A DNA stretch of 64,000 bases from Lentimicrobiaceae bacterium (GTDB taxonomy: Bacteria; Bacteroidota; Bacteroidia; Bacteroidales; F082): the NCBI GenBank assembly GCA_002708315.1, contig PANC01000029.1:22596-86595 (forward strand), written 5' to 3'. Below the pieces are notes generated by a model. That model made no database searches and was not told where the DNA came from. It saw only the letters and a list, made by a program, of their open reading frames with translations. This document shows, piece by piece, positions 48,934 to 59,227 of the stretch. The position numbers and the translations under genes are program-made. Positions within the stretch are counted from its first letter, which is position 1; each line of letters starts with the position of its first letter.

Positions 48934-50772
48934 ATGGATAAGCTATCAAAAGATAGTTGGCTACCAACTACAGCTAAGGAAGTTAAAGAGAGGGGATGGG
49001 AATATTTAGATGTAATTCTATTTTCAGGTGATGCCTACATTGATCATCCATCATTTGGAGTGCCTGTAATTGCAAGGGTACTTGAGAATCTTGGTCTTAG
49101 GGTGGCAATTGTTCCTCAACCAAATTGGAGAGATGATTTGCGCGATTTTAAGAAATTGGGTGAGCCTAGATTATTTTTTGGTGTTTCAGCTGGTGTTATG
49201 GACTCAATGGTAAACCACTATACAGCAAATCGCAGACTAAGATCAAACGATGCATACACACCTGGCAATAAGTCGGGATTCAGACCAGATTATCCCACAA
49301 TAGTTTACACAGGAATATTAAAGAAACTTTATCCCGAAGTACCAGTAATCATTGGAGGTGTTGAAGGCTCTCTAAGAAGATTTACTCATTATGATTACTG
49401 GAATGATGAACTCAAGAAGAGTATGCTGTGTATGTCGGGAGCCGATATGTTAGTATATGGAATGGGCGAAAAACCTATTGGACAAGTGGTTAAATTATTG
49501 AAAAGGGGAGTACCATTTGAGAAATTAAACACAATACCACAAACAGGCTATATTGTTAACTCAAAGGAGGAGATTCCTGAAAATAAAAATTGGCATACGG
49601 AGTACCTCGCTTCACATGAGGAATGCCTAAAAGATAAAATAGCGTTTGCTAGAAATTTTAAAATGATTGAAATTGAGTCAAATCGAATTAATCAAAATAG
49701 ATTAATACAGAGGGTTGATGACAAGTACCTAATAATGAATCCTGCGTATCCATATTTGGAAGAAAAGGAAATGGATGCTATTTATGATTTGCCCTATACA
49801 AGAATGCCTCATTATAAGTATAACAATAAAGGTAGTATTCCTGCTTATGAAATGATTAAACATTCTGTTAATGTGCATAGAGGTTGTTTTGGAGGGTGTA
49901 GTTTCTGCACAATATCAGCTCATCAAGGAAAGTTTGTAAGTTCAAGGTCAAAGAAGTCTATTTTAGAGGAGGTTAAAAAAGTTAGTAAGCTCCCTGATTT
50001 TAAGGGGTATTTGACAGACCTGGGAGGGCCATCTGCAAATATGTATAAGATGAAAGGTATAGACCTATCCATGTGTGAGAGGTGCAAAAGACCATCTTGT
50101 ATATTTCCAAATATTTGTAGTAACTTAAACACATCCCATCAACCGTTACATGATATATATGAAAGTGTTGAGCAACTCCCAGAAATAAAAAAGTTAACAA
50201 TAGGAAGTGGAGTTAGGTATGATATGCTTAGCAAGGAAAGAAATAAAAATGGAGGTGAGGACATAGATAGATATTTAAAAAGGCTTGTAACTAAACATGT
50301 TAGTGGCAGGTTGAAGATTGCCCCAGAGCATACCTCTGATGATGTTTTAAAAATAATGCGCAAACCCTCCTTTGAATTATACGACTCCTTTAAGAAGAAG
50401 TTTAATAAAATATCAGAGCAGGCTGGATTAAATCAGCAAATAGTGCCATATTTTATTTCCAGTCATCCAGGAAGTAAAGAAGAAGACATGGCAAAGCTTG
50501 CTTCAGATACTAAGGCTGCCGGTCTTAAGTTAGAGCAAGTACAGGGGTTTACCCCAACGCCCATGACCAATGCAACAGTTATGTATTACTCTGGAGTAAA
50601 TCCATATAACTTAAAGCCAATATACTCAGCAAAAAGTAAGCAAGAAAAAGAGCGTCAACACATGTTTTTCTTTTGGTACAAACCTGAATTTAGAAATAAA
50701 ATAAAGACTGTACTAAATAAACTGGGCCGTCAGGACATATTAAATAACCTAATGAGCGCAAGTAAGCTTTAG
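48934..50772 (+). CDS. YgiQ family radical SAM protein
   Basis: 'HSVNVHRGCFGGCSFCTISAHQGKFVSSRS' radical SAM CxxxCxxC; 'VIIGGVEGSLRRFTHYDYW'; 'KIAPEHTSDDVLKIMRKPSFELYDSF'. Confidence 0.97.
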   Translation: MDKLSKDSWLPTTAKEVKERGWEYLDVILFSGDAYIDHPSFGVPVIARVLENLGLRVAIVPQPNWRDDLRDFKKLGEPRLFFGVSAGVMDSMVNHYTANRRLRSNDAYTPGNKSGFRPDYPTIVYTGILKKLYPEVPVIIGGVEGSLRRFTHYDYWNDELKKSMLCMSGADMLVYGMGEKPIGQVVKLLKRGVPFEKLNTIPQTGYIVNSKEEIPENKNWHTEYLASHEECLKDKIAFARNFKMIEIESNRINQNRLIQRVDDKYLIMNPAYPYLEEKEMDAIYDLPYTRMPHYKYNNKGSIPAYEMIKHSVNVHRGCFGGCSFCTISAHQGKFVSSRSKKSILEEVKKVSKLPDFKGYLTDLGGPSANMYKMKGIDLSMCERCKRPSCIFPNICSNLNTSHQPLHDIYESVEQLPEIKKLTIGSGVRYDMLSKERNKNGGEDIDRYLKRLVTKHVSGRLKIAPEHTSDDVLKIMRKPSFELYDSFKKKFNKISEQAGLNQQIVPYFISSHPGSKEEDMAKLASDTKAAGLKLEQVQGFTPTPMTNATVMYYSGVNPYNLKPIYSAKSKQEKERQHMFFFWYKPEFRNKIKTVLNKLGRQDILNNLMSASKL

Positions 50773-50814
50773 GATATAATAAAACAAACGTGTATTATAG
50801 CAAACTAGTTGTGA

Positions 50815-51411
50815 TTATTTTCCAGTTGCTGCCTTAACAGGATACTTTGCCATAATTGCAGCTACGGCTTTGGGAATAGACTTTTCTCTATTTGTTGGGT
50901 TAGAGTCTACAGTTCCTTTTCCAACACCTTCCCAAATAAGTTTTTTCTGAGAAGAATCGAAAACATCACAAACTAAAGTCCCAACTGTGTAGTTATAATT
51001 GCTTATGGTTGTTACTGATGTTCCCATCATTGGTGCGCCCCAGCCCCAGCCAGGACCATAGCCATAATATCCACCATAACCCCAACCTGCATAGCCTCCC
51101 ATGTTGGTTGTGTTTGCAACTTGCTCAGTTTTTTCTTGAGTAACAATAAACAGTGCCACCACTAGTTCACCATCTTCTTTAACAAGAGTAAGTCCGCGCT
51201 TGGCAAACTCGTCTTTGAATGCGCTCTCAATTCTAGCTTTATCAAATGGGTTTAATATTTTATCACTATCCTTTGCCCATCCATGGTAAGAATAAGTTGT
51301 AAATTTTGAAAAATCTATGGACTTATCATAGTCAGAAGTTACTTCAATACTTGAGCATGAACCCAATAAAAATATTATCGAAAGAAAAAAACCTTGTGTT
51401 AATTTAGACAT
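50815..51411 (-). CDS. DUF4136 domain-containing lipoprotein
   Basis: 'IEVTSDYDKSIDFSKFTTYSYHGWAKDSD', 'LIWEGVGKGTVDSNPTNREKSIPKAVAAIMAKYPVK'; lipobox 'LLGSC'; Gly/Tyr-rich mid segment. Confidence 0.9.
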   Translation of the reverse strand: MSKLTQGFFLSIIFLLGSCSSIEVTSDYDKSIDFSKFTTYSYHGWAKDSDKILNPFDKARIESAFKDEFAKRGLTLVKEDGELVVALFIVTQEKTEQVANTTNMGGYAGWGYGGYYGYGPGWGWGAPMMGTSVTTISNYNYTVGTLVCDVFDSSQKKLIWEGVGKGTVDSNPTNREKSIPKAVAAIMAKYPVKAATGK

Positions 51412-51487
51412 ATTGTTAATTTTAAAAGTTAAATATAATTACCACAAATATAACAATTACAAGATATCTATTTGTAACTTTGATTTA

Positions 51488-52156
51488 ATGAAAACTAATC
51501 GCATTAAACTAACAAAAGATGGATCGCACACTCTATATAACTGCGATATAGATGAGCATTACCATTCGTCATATGGTGCGGTGCAAGAATCTGAGCATAT
51601 TTTTATATCTGCTGGTTTAGGTGAGATAGTAGAAAAAGGATTATCGACGGTTAATATATTGGAAATAGGAACTGGAACAGGATTAAATGTGTTGCTTACT
51701 CTTTTAAGATATTCCAATAGTGGCTTACATATAAACTATGACGGTGTTGAATTAAGCCCTCCGGAAATAGATGAGATTTCCCAATTGAATTATCCTGATT
51801 TATTGGGTGTTGATGAAGATTTGTTTTTACGTATTCATAAGACCAAAGATGAAAGGTTCGAATTAGCACATGACTTTATCTTTTCAAATAGCATAGAAAG
51901 TATTCATGAAATATCACTAAATGACAAATATTACCATGTGATCTATTTTGATGCTTTTTCTCCAGAAACACAGCCTGATATCTGGGAAATAAATGTTTTC
52001 AAAAAACTATATAATAGTCTTAATACGGGTGGGATATTAACAACATATTCTTGTAAAGGGCAGGTAAAGAGAGTTTTAATGCAGTCAGGTTTTCGCATTG
52101 AGAAATTGCCAGGGCCACCCGGAAAGAGAGAGTTTTTAAGAGCCTTTAGAGACTGA
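51488..52156 (+). CDS. mnmD: MnmD-like tRNA (mnm5s2U34) methyltransferase
   Basis: 'LTKDGSHTLYNCDIDEHYHSSYGAVQESEHIFISAGL', 'ILEIGTGTGLNVLLTL', 'YFDAFSPETQPDIWEINVFKKLY', 'LTTYSCKGQVKRVLMQSGFRIEKLPGPPGKREFLRA'. Start taken at MKTNR. Confidence 0.93.
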   Translation: MKTNRIKLTKDGSHTLYNCDIDEHYHSSYGAVQESEHIFISAGLGEIVEKGLSTVNILEIGTGTGLNVLLTLLRYSNSGLHINYDGVELSPPEIDEISQLNYPDLLGVDEDLFLRIHKTKDERFELAHDFIFSNSIESIHEISLNDKYYHVIYFDAFSPETQPDIWEINVFKKLYNSLNTGGILTTYSCKGQVKRVLMQSGFRIEKLPGPPGKREFLRAFRD

Positions 52157-52669
52157 TGTCTTTTGATTAAACCAACTGAACAGGCCAATTGATAATGCGT
52201 GTGTTACATTAAGAGAGCTTATATTTCCAGGCACGGGAATGTATATAGCTTCATCAGTAATTTCTAATGTGGAATTACTTATACCTGTCACCTCATTACC
52301 TATTACAAAAGCTGTTTTCTTGGGGAAGGTAAAATCAAAGATGTTCTTGGAATATTGGGTAGTTTCCAGTGCTACTACTTTATAATCCTTTGGCAGATAA
52401 TTTTGAATATCATCGGTTTTTATTACCTTCCAATCTATTTTATCGAAGGCACCTGAAGATGTTCGTTTTATTTTAGATTCTTTAAAAGATATTTCATTAT
52501 CGTAAGCGAATAAAGTTAGCACGGCTCCAACATTAGCAGCCAACCTCATTATCATACCAATATTCTCAGGAGTTCTGATATTTTCTGCTATTATTATAAC
52601 TGGATGGATATTCTCCAGTGATTTAGCTATTTCCTTATTCCTGAATAGTTCTACGGATGAATGTGTCAT
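52136..52669 (-). CDS. TrmH/SpoU family RNA 2'-O-methyltransferase
   Basis: 'VIIIAENIRTPENIGMIMRLAANVGA', 'AFVIGNEVTGISNSTLEITDEAIYIPVPGNISSLNVTHALSIGLFSW'. Start taken at MTHSS. Confidence 0.93.
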   Translation of the reverse strand: MTHSSVELFRNKEIAKSLENIHPVIIIAENIRTPENIGMIMRLAANVGAVLTLFAYDNEISFKESKIKRTSSGAFDKIDWKVIKTDDIQNYLPKDYKVVALETTQYSKNIFDFTFPKKTAFVIGNEVTGISNSTLEITDEAIYIPVPGNISSLNVTHALSIGLFSWFNQKTSVSKGS

Positions 52670-52683
52670 AAGATTAAAATAAA

Positions 52684-52715
52684 AAAAGCCTCGCATGAGA
52701 ACATGCAAGGCTTTT
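52684..52715 (-). terminator. Strong (bidirectional-looking) intrinsic terminator
   Basis: AAAAGCCT-C-GCATG-AGAA-CATGC-A-AGGCTTTT: 13 paired positions with one internal mismatch, T/A-rich on both flanks; just after the T9SS protein stop. Confidence 0.85.
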
Positions 52716-52731
52716 ATATATCTAAAACAAT

Positions 52732-55167
52732 TTATTGAATTAGTACTTTCTGAGTTGTTGTTCCATTTTCTGTATCAATAGTAATGAAATAAACACCTCG
52801 TTCAAAATTGCTTATATCAATGCTATTTGCGCTAGTGTTATTATAAACAACTTGGCCAATTGTATTAACAAGAGTAACGTTTTTTACATCGCCATTTGAA
52901 TTAATACTAAGCATTGTACTTGCAGGGTTTGGATAAACTGCAACGAATTCATTTTCGCCATTTTCGCCAACTCCAACAATTACACCTAGTGTAACTGAGA
53001 CTGCAACCTCTTCATTTGTAGGATCATTATTTCTAACAAGTAATTTACCTGAATAAGTGTTTGAAACAAGTCCACCAGCATCGATAGTTACATCAACATT
53101 AACAGACTCATCCTGCATTAATAAACCACTTGTAGGATCTGCTGATAACCACTGAGTAATTGGATCACCAGTAAGGTTTGCACGAATATTCCAGTTAAAG
53201 TCCAATTCAGGATTGTCTGATAAATGACTCCAACCTGGTCCTGATGCAAGCCAGTCACCATTCGGATCAGCAGGACCTGCATCACATCCAGGGGTAAAGC
53301 TACCCGCTGTTGATGATACCCAGTATCCTACCCATAGGTCTTGTCCATCAACATAAACAGGGTCATCAAGGTAGATGTAATTCCAAGCCGCTGGTTCAGC
53401 AAAAAATTCTTGTTCCATGAGTAAGTCTCCTGGTCCTGGAGTATTAAATGAACCCATGCCATAAACTTGAGCAAAGTATTGTATACCAGGATCATTTATA
53501 TAAACATGAATCTCATTTATTTCCATACCTATATAAGGTGCCAACATATCTGATGGAAACATTGCTGCAAGTCTCCATTCATAGTCTCCACCTGTTGAAC
53601 CTATTGCACTCGAATTATCCCCATCATAATTTAACACTTGATCACGTGTTGAATTTGTATTATTGTTTGGGGTATATTTAGGGGCCTTAGTGATATCCTG
53701 ATTAAGTACTTTTGGAGTATTGGCACCTGCTGGCGCATGCTGAAGTGCTTTACCGCTGAAAGGATAAACAGTTACAATATCATACTCTAAATCCTCTTGC
53801 CCAGTATTTGATATGGTAACCATCTCTGTAATAGACTGGCCTTCTTCCAAAGTAAGGAACATTGAAGTTGGGTCTACATCTATTATTGGGTTACTTATAC
53901 CCGCGTCGATAACTATGTATTCAATGTTATCAAAATAATAATCTGGGGTCTCACCAGTAGGTGCTCCAGCATAAATGTTAACACCACCAAGTTGCAGTGT
54001 TCCTGCATCTCCTTGAGCTTGCAAACTAAATTGCCATTCAGCAATCATTGCACCATTGATATAACAAGCTGCTAAGTCTTCGTCCAAATCAAATTCAAAA
54101 GAAATTGGAAACCATTCATCATGGGGAAATGTAAATGGAATTTCTGCGGGGTCGCCGGCATACATGTAACCATTTTCATCACCAGTTGCTGAGCCAAAAT
54201 AAACTTCACATGCCCACTCTATTCCTGGTGCTTCAAAATGTTGAATGTTGATATAACCACCAAATGTTGAAGGAATGTAGTAAGCTACATTTACCATATA
54301 AGCTCCGGATGTTTTGTCACCGAGTTTAAGCACAAGGTCAGTTGTTCCATCAATATGCACTGAATTATCTGGGCTCAATGATTGTGCATCAGAAACCAAT
54401 GCATCTTCAGCAGTACCAGGGCTACTTGACCAAGTATCCCAAAATCCAGTTACATCATTTTCAACAAGATATTCTCCTACTGCCCATGACTCAAAGTCAT
54501 CTTGATAAATATATTCGTATCCTGCCTGGATTGAAACACCGTCAAGGCCAGCTAGGTCTCCGTCGTTACCTACATATTGCCATGCAACTTCAAAATCAGA
54601 GCTTGAGTATTCTGAAATATCCACAGAAACAAAATTCCATGCCCAGTCTGCAGCAGGGTCAATTACGTCAATAGCATTCCAAAGTTCTTCAGAAGTATTC
54701 CATCCATCGGTAGAAATATGACAGATTAGAGTTGCACCTGTAAGCCATGCTCCACTTACACCTGCATAAAAATTAAGTGTTAGTGGCTCCTCATTTGGAG
54801 CTGTTATAACAGGAGTTTTTAACCATTCATCCTGATCTGCTGCTACCCATTCTACTAATGCTGAAAATAAACTGTTAGGATCAATTGTATTGAAGTTATT
54901 ATTAACCTCATTCCCTTGTTCCCAAGTATAATCTGCGTTCAGAATATCTTGTGACCAACCTGTTGGAGGGAAATCTCCCTCAATGTCAAAACCCTCTTCT
55001 AAAAAGACTGTTCTTGATGCCGTTTCGGTTGGCAAATTATAAATAGGTGTTGAGGATTTTAACCCTAATGTTTGTGCTTTTGTCATAAAAGTATTTTGAG
55101 CAAATGACGATGTCACAGCAAATACCATTATAGCAAGTAATGTAATAATTGAAGTAAATTTTTTCAT
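52732..55167 (-). CDS. Large secreted protein with choice-of-anchor-J-like regions and T9SS type A sorting domain
   Basis: Signal peptide 'MKKFTSIITLLAIMVFAVTSSFAQ'; 'FLEEGFDIEGDFPPTGWSQDILNADYTWEQG'; C-terminal 'FVAVYPNPASTMLSINSNGDVKNVTLVNTIGQVVYNN...GVYFITIDTENGTTTQKVLIQ'. Confidence 0.92.
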   Translation of the reverse strand: MKKFTSIITLLAIMVFAVTSSFAQNTFMTKAQTLGLKSSTPIYNLPTETASRTVFLEEGFDIEGDFPPTGWSQDILNADYTWEQGNEVNNNFNTIDPNSLFSALVEWVAADQDEWLKTPVITAPNEEPLTLNFYAGVSGAWLTGATLICHISTDGWNTSEELWNAIDVIDPAADWAWNFVSVDISEYSSSDFEVAWQYVGNDGDLAGLDGVSIQAGYEYIYQDDFESWAVGEYLVENDVTGFWDTWSSSPGTAEDALVSDAQSLSPDNSVHIDGTTDLVLKLGDKTSGAYMVNVAYYIPSTFGGYINIQHFEAPGIEWACEVYFGSATGDENGYMYAGDPAEIPFTFPHDEWFPISFEFDLDEDLAACYINGAMIAEWQFSLQAQGDAGTLQLGGVNIYAGAPTGETPDYYFDNIEYIVIDAGISNPIIDVDPTSMFLTLEEGQSITEMVTISNTGQEDLEYDIVTVYPFSGKALQHAPAGANTPKVLNQDITKAPKYTPNNNTNSTRDQVLNYDGDNSSAIGSTGGDYEWRLAAMFPSDMLAPYIGMEINEIHVYINDPGIQYFAQVYGMGSFNTPGPGDLLMEQEFFAEPAAWNYIYLDDPVYVDGQDLWVGYWVSSTAGSFTPGCDAGPADPNGDWLASGPGWSHLSDNPELDFNWNIRANLTGDPITQWLSADPTSGLLMQDESVNVDVTIDAGGLVSNTYSGKLLVRNNDPTNEEVAVSVTLGVIVGVGENGENEFVAVYPNPASTMLSINSNGDVKNVTLVNTIGQVVYNNTSANSIDISNFERGVYFITIDTENGTTTQKVLIQ

Positions 55168-55207
55168 AATAAATAAAAATTAGTGAATATGATCATTGTT
55201 GTGTCCA

Positions 55208-55237
55208 CAAAGTTAATTAATTATATTTTTAATCCAA
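55208..55237 (-). promoter_or_regulatory. Bacteroidota-type promoter (TTG-N19-TAACTTTG) of T9SS cargo gene
   Basis: + strand CAAAGTTA 55208-55215 and CAA 55235-55237. Confidence 0.6.
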
Positions 55238-55348
55238 GCAATACAAAACGATTTTTAATTTTCAATATTTTATGATCGCTATAATAGTTATGTTAATCAT
55301 AGCATGTGTTTAAATCTATCCAATTTTCATTTATGAACGAAATCCTAA

Positions 55349-56254
55349 TTATTGTAAAACCAAATAGTGTATTTGTTTGCTAAATGCTGAGTCGTTAACA
55401 ATGCTACTTATTTGGCTATGGTTGTTGAATTTACCAATTCTATCACGCTCGTTTATTATTGACTTAGTAGTAGTGTAATCAAAATATGGGTGCCTCAACA
55501 AATCCTTAAATGATACTGTATTAACATTCAATTTATTTATCAATGAGCTGTCAATCGTAATAAAATCTTGAATTTTAAAATAAATTGAATCGCTTAACCC
55601 ATAAACTTCTGAAAGTTGATATTTTATATAGAAACCTCCTAATAGATTTCTGAATTTCACTAATCTTTGTGCTAAATATTTTTTTAGCCCCAAATTTTTT
55701 ATCAGCTCAGATTCGTTTGCTGAATTTATTTCAGTTATAATAAGTTTATTTTTTACCTTGGTATTTCTTGCTTTTATACGTTTTTTAATAAATATGAAGG
55801 GTTCTAGTTGCATATATTCCTCAGCTTTTAGGGTATATATTTTTTTTAAATCATTTTTTGTTAAAAATTTACCACCCTTTGCTTCATAATTTTTAATGTT
55901 TTTGATTTGATAGTCCTTCAGCCCTAATTCTTTCCACTTATCAAAAGGTAAATCATTTGGGTCAAATGGGAAAGGTGTTAATACGTATTTTTCTTTGATT
56001 GTATTATCCGCAAGAAGATTCGTATCTAGCTTAATTATGGAATCTGCATTTCTAGATTGCTCTTCAATGAATGAGAGCAATTCATTTTTGTTTTGGGCAA
56101 ATTTTGGGTCAATCTTTGGCTTAAATATGTAAGGGACAATTACATTAAAACTATTAATTATCAATATTATGACAATCAAAATGATAATCCCTCTTTGTTC
56201 ACTTTTTTTTAAGCTAAGAAATGACCTGAGCCACTTTTTTAGCTGAACTTTCAT
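55349..56254 (-). CDS. Membrane-anchored helix-hairpin-helix (ComEA-like) protein
   Basis: N-terminal TM; repeated HhH-like segments 'LPFDKWKELGLKDYQIKNIKNYEAKGGKFLTKNDLKKIYTL', 'ITEINSANESELIKNLGLKKYLAQRLVKFRNLLGGF', 'LNVNTVSFKDLLRHPYFDYTTTKSIINERDRIGKF'. Confidence 0.88.
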   Translation of the reverse strand: MKVQLKKWLRSFLSLKKSEQRGIIILIVIILIINSFNVIVPYIFKPKIDPKFAQNKNELLSFIEEQSRNADSIIKLDTNLLADNTIKEKYVLTPFPFDPNDLPFDKWKELGLKDYQIKNIKNYEAKGGKFLTKNDLKKIYTLKAEEYMQLEPFIFIKKRIKARNTKVKNKLIITEINSANESELIKNLGLKKYLAQRLVKFRNLLGGFYIKYQLSEVYGLSDSIYFKIQDFITIDSSLINKLNVNTVSFKDLLRHPYFDYTTTKSIINERDRIGKFNNHSQISSIVNDSAFSKQIHYLVLQ

Positions 56255-57918
56255 TATTTATATCTCTTAATCTCTCCTGCTTTTAGCTGTCGCCAATAAT
56301 CATTAAGGTCGGTTAATATTTCAGGAGAAAGAATTAGCAGCCCAATAATATTTGGGAACGCCATTGCCAGAATCATCATATCTGAAAAGGCAATTACAGA
56401 TCCCAAATTAGAACTTGAACCAACAACTATAAAGAACAAAAATATAACAAAATATGTATACTTCCCAATATCTCTATTTCCAAAAACCTTTTCAAAAAAG
56501 TTACCCAATAAATAATCAAAACCTTTTAAACCGTAATAAGACCAGGATATCATAGTAGAAAATGCGAATAGAAAGATCGCAACCATTAAAACATATGGAA
56601 ACCATGAAAATACCTTTGCAAATGCCATGGAAGTTAATTGAGTTCCCTCATGACCCATTGGGTTTTCATATGTTCCAGTATAAATTAGAACTAATGCAGT
56701 CATCGTGCAGATTACAACTGTGTCAATAAATGGTTCTAGAAGCGACACAAAACCTTCTGTTATTGGTTTATTTGTTTTAACAGCAGAATGTGCAATTGCA
56801 GCAGAGCCAACCCCTGCTTCATTTGAGAAAGCTGCTCTCTGAAAACCAACAATAAGCACACCTATTAAACCACCTTTCATTGCATTGTCACCAAAAGCAC
56901 CATCAATTATAAGGCGTAATGCATTTCCAGTATTTTCAATGTTCATTATTATAATTACCAATGCTGTGGCTACATATATAATTGCCATGAATGGCACAAT
57001 TTTATCAGTTACACGGGCTATACTTTTTATACCTCCAATAATTACTAACCCAACTAGAATAGCTAGGATAATTCCGAACCACATACCATAATTTCCTATG
57101 CTAGGAACCAAATAAGCGAGTTGGGAGAAGGCTTGGTTAGACTGAAACATATTACCACCACCAAGCGATCCGCCAATAACCAATATTGAGAATATAAATG
57201 AAAGAATCAGTCCAAGCCATTTCATGTTCTTTTTTTTCAGACCATCTCTTAGGTAATACATTGGTCCTCCTGAAACAATACCATTTTTATCAATTATTCT
57301 ATACTTTACTCCAAGAGTGCACTCAATGAATTTAGATGACATTCCCAATAAACCTGCTGCTATCATCCAGAATGTTGCTCCAGGTCCCCCTATTGATATG
57401 GCAATTGCAACACCAGCGATATTGCCAAGCCCTACAGTTGCCGATAGGGCAGTTGTTAATGCCTGAAAATGAGATACCTCTCCTTTATCATCAGGGTTAT
57501 CATACACCCCTCGAACCAACATAATTGCATGTTTGAAACCTCTGAAGCTTATAAACCTAAATAAAATTGTAAATGTAACAGCTCCAAATATTAGCCAAAT
57601 AACAACTAGTGGTATATGACTCTCTTTTTGGTTTCCATTTGGTTCTAGAATAGGGTTTCCATCTTCATCCTTGAGGGCAGAATCATGAAGGCCAAATGTT
57701 TCAAAAGGATCCCAAAAAAGTACAATCTCCAAACCATTTACAATTGGGGTAAAAGCCCTATCTATTTTCTGACTATATGTAATGTCCTCACTACCATACT
57801 GATCTTCTAGAGCCTCGCCTTCCTGAAATACAAATAAAGTATCTGAAGAATTTGTCTGTGCGTTTGAAGATATAATGAGTATTACAAAGGTAATTGTGGT
57901 TAGCAGTCTTTTAATCAT
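56254..57918 (-). CDS. Alanine/glycine:cation symporter family protein (AGCS)
   Basis: '[57 protein letters not shown]', '[54 protein letters not shown]'. Confidence 0.97.
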   Translation of the reverse strand: MIKRLLTTITFVILIISSNAQTNSSDTLFVFQEGEALEDQYGSEDITYSQKIDRAFTPIVNGLEIVLFWDPFETFGLHDSALKDEDGNPILEPNGNQKESHIPLVVIWLIFGAVTFTILFRFISFRGFKHAIMLVRGVYDNPDDKGEVSHFQALTTALSATVGLGNIAGVAIAISIGGPGATFWMIAAGLLGMSSKFIECTLGVKYRIIDKNGIVSGGPMYYLRDGLKKKNMKWLGLILSFIFSILVIGGSLGGGNMFQSNQAFSQLAYLVPSIGNYGMWFGIILAILVGLVIIGGIKSIARVTDKIVPFMAIIYVATALVIIIMNIENTGNALRLIIDGAFGDNAMKGGLIGVLIVGFQRAAFSNEAGVGSAAIAHSAVKTNKPITEGFVSLLEPFIDTVVICTMTALVLIYTGTYENPMGHEGTQLTSMAFAKVFSWFPYVLMVAIFLFAFSTMISWSYYGLKGFDYLLGNFFEKVFGNRDIGKYTYFVIFLFFIVVGSSSNLGSVIAFSDMMILAMAFPNIIGLLILSPEILTDLNDYWRQLKAGEIKRYK

Positions 57919-58056
57919 ATTGCAATTTTATAACGTAATCCCCGAGTAGGTTTTTTATAATAATTGCAAGTATAGTAAAAAAGATATTTTTTTTATGACA
58001 TCTAATACTATTTTTATTAATAGTTTTACAACTAATAATTAAATTTAAACCCAGAC

Positions 58057-59208
58057 ATGAATGTTGCTATATTATTATTAAATGAGGGAAGAGGCAGTGG
58101 TGAAGTTGCCAGAGAGCATGTACGTCATTTAATTAAACTTGGACACAAGGTTTATTTTATGTTTCCAGGAAACACAGATGAAATAGTAGGTGCCATAAAT
58201 ATCAACATCAACATTCATACCGACATAATGCCTGTTCATGAATATCTTCCCTCTGCTGGCGAGCATCAAAAGCAAGTTGCCAGAATGGATCATATGGAGA
58301 TGGATAAATATCTTTCCGATTATAAACTAGCACTCGAAACTATAGCCCATGATGTTGATATTTTCATTGCTCATCATGCAAACGTAAGTTGCGTTGCTGT
58401 TCATGCCATTGCAAAAAAACATAAAAAGCCATACGTTGTTTTTGTCCATGGCACAGGAATAGAACCTCGCCATAATAATTTTTGGAATGATAAAAATTGG
58501 GAACTCATTGAAAGGGCACTTCTTGAAGCAAATGGGTTAATTGTTACCACCAAGTATGTTAGAGATAAACTTGTTAAGCCATTGGTTGAAGTAGATGATG
58601 ATAAATTTCTAATTCTACCATGTGGTGTTGATTTGGAAAATTTTAGTCCAAATAACGTTGAAGGTATCAAAGAGAAATATAATCTTCCAGACACTTATGT
58701 GATATGTCCAGGTGCTTTAACGAAATCAAAGGGCCCTCAAAATATTGTAAAGGCATCATTGGAATATTCAGAATATGCTGAAACTATTTTTATTGGTGCA
58801 GGTGATTTAAAAAACACTCTTGAAAATGACCTTGATAATAGAGGAAGTTTTCTTGGCTTTGTTTCATCGGAGGATAAAGCCAAACTTATAAACGCAGCAA
58901 CCCTCCTTGTGGCTGCACCAGAAAAGAAAGAGCATTTTGGAATTATATATGCTGAAGCACTTGCTGGAGCAACTCCCTGCGTTGCCTATGAAGGTGGTGG
59001 GGTAGGTTCAATAATCACTTCCACAGAGGGTGTTCTCACTGAAAGATCTCCAAAAGTGCTCGGAGAGAAAATAAAATATCTTCTTCAAAATTCAGGCCTT
59101 AGAAGACAGATGGGAGCATCATGTAGAGCAAGAGCAGAAAAATTATTTAATTATGATGAATTAGTTAAGGAATTAGTGGAATGGTTGTTACCAATGATTA
59201 AACTGTAA
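58057..59208 (+). CDS. Glycosyltransferase family 4 protein
   Basis: N-terminal 'LLNEGRGSGEVAREHVRHLIKLGHKVYF', 'VVFVHGTG', 'LILPCGVDLENFSP', 'APEKKEHFGIIYAEALAGATPCVAYEGGGVGSII'. Confidence 0.92.
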   Translation: MNVAILLLNEGRGSGEVAREHVRHLIKLGHKVYFMFPGNTDEIVGAINININIHTDIMPVHEYLPSAGEHQKQVARMDHMEMDKYLSDYKLALETIAHDVDIFIAHHANVSCVAVHAIAKKHKKPYVVFVHGTGIEPRHNNFWNDKNWELIERALLEANGLIVTTKYVRDKLVKPLVEVDDDKFLILPCGVDLENFSPNNVEGIKEKYNLPDTYVICPGALTKSKGPQNIVKASLEYSEYAETIFIGAGDLKNTLENDLDNRGSFLGFVSSEDKAKLINAATLLVAAPEKKEHFGIIYAEALAGATPCVAYEGGGVGSIITSTEGVLTERSPKVLGEKIKYLLQNSGLRRQMGASCRARAEKLFNYDELVKELVEWLLPMIKL

Positions 59209-59227
59209 TTCATACTCATCAGACTTA

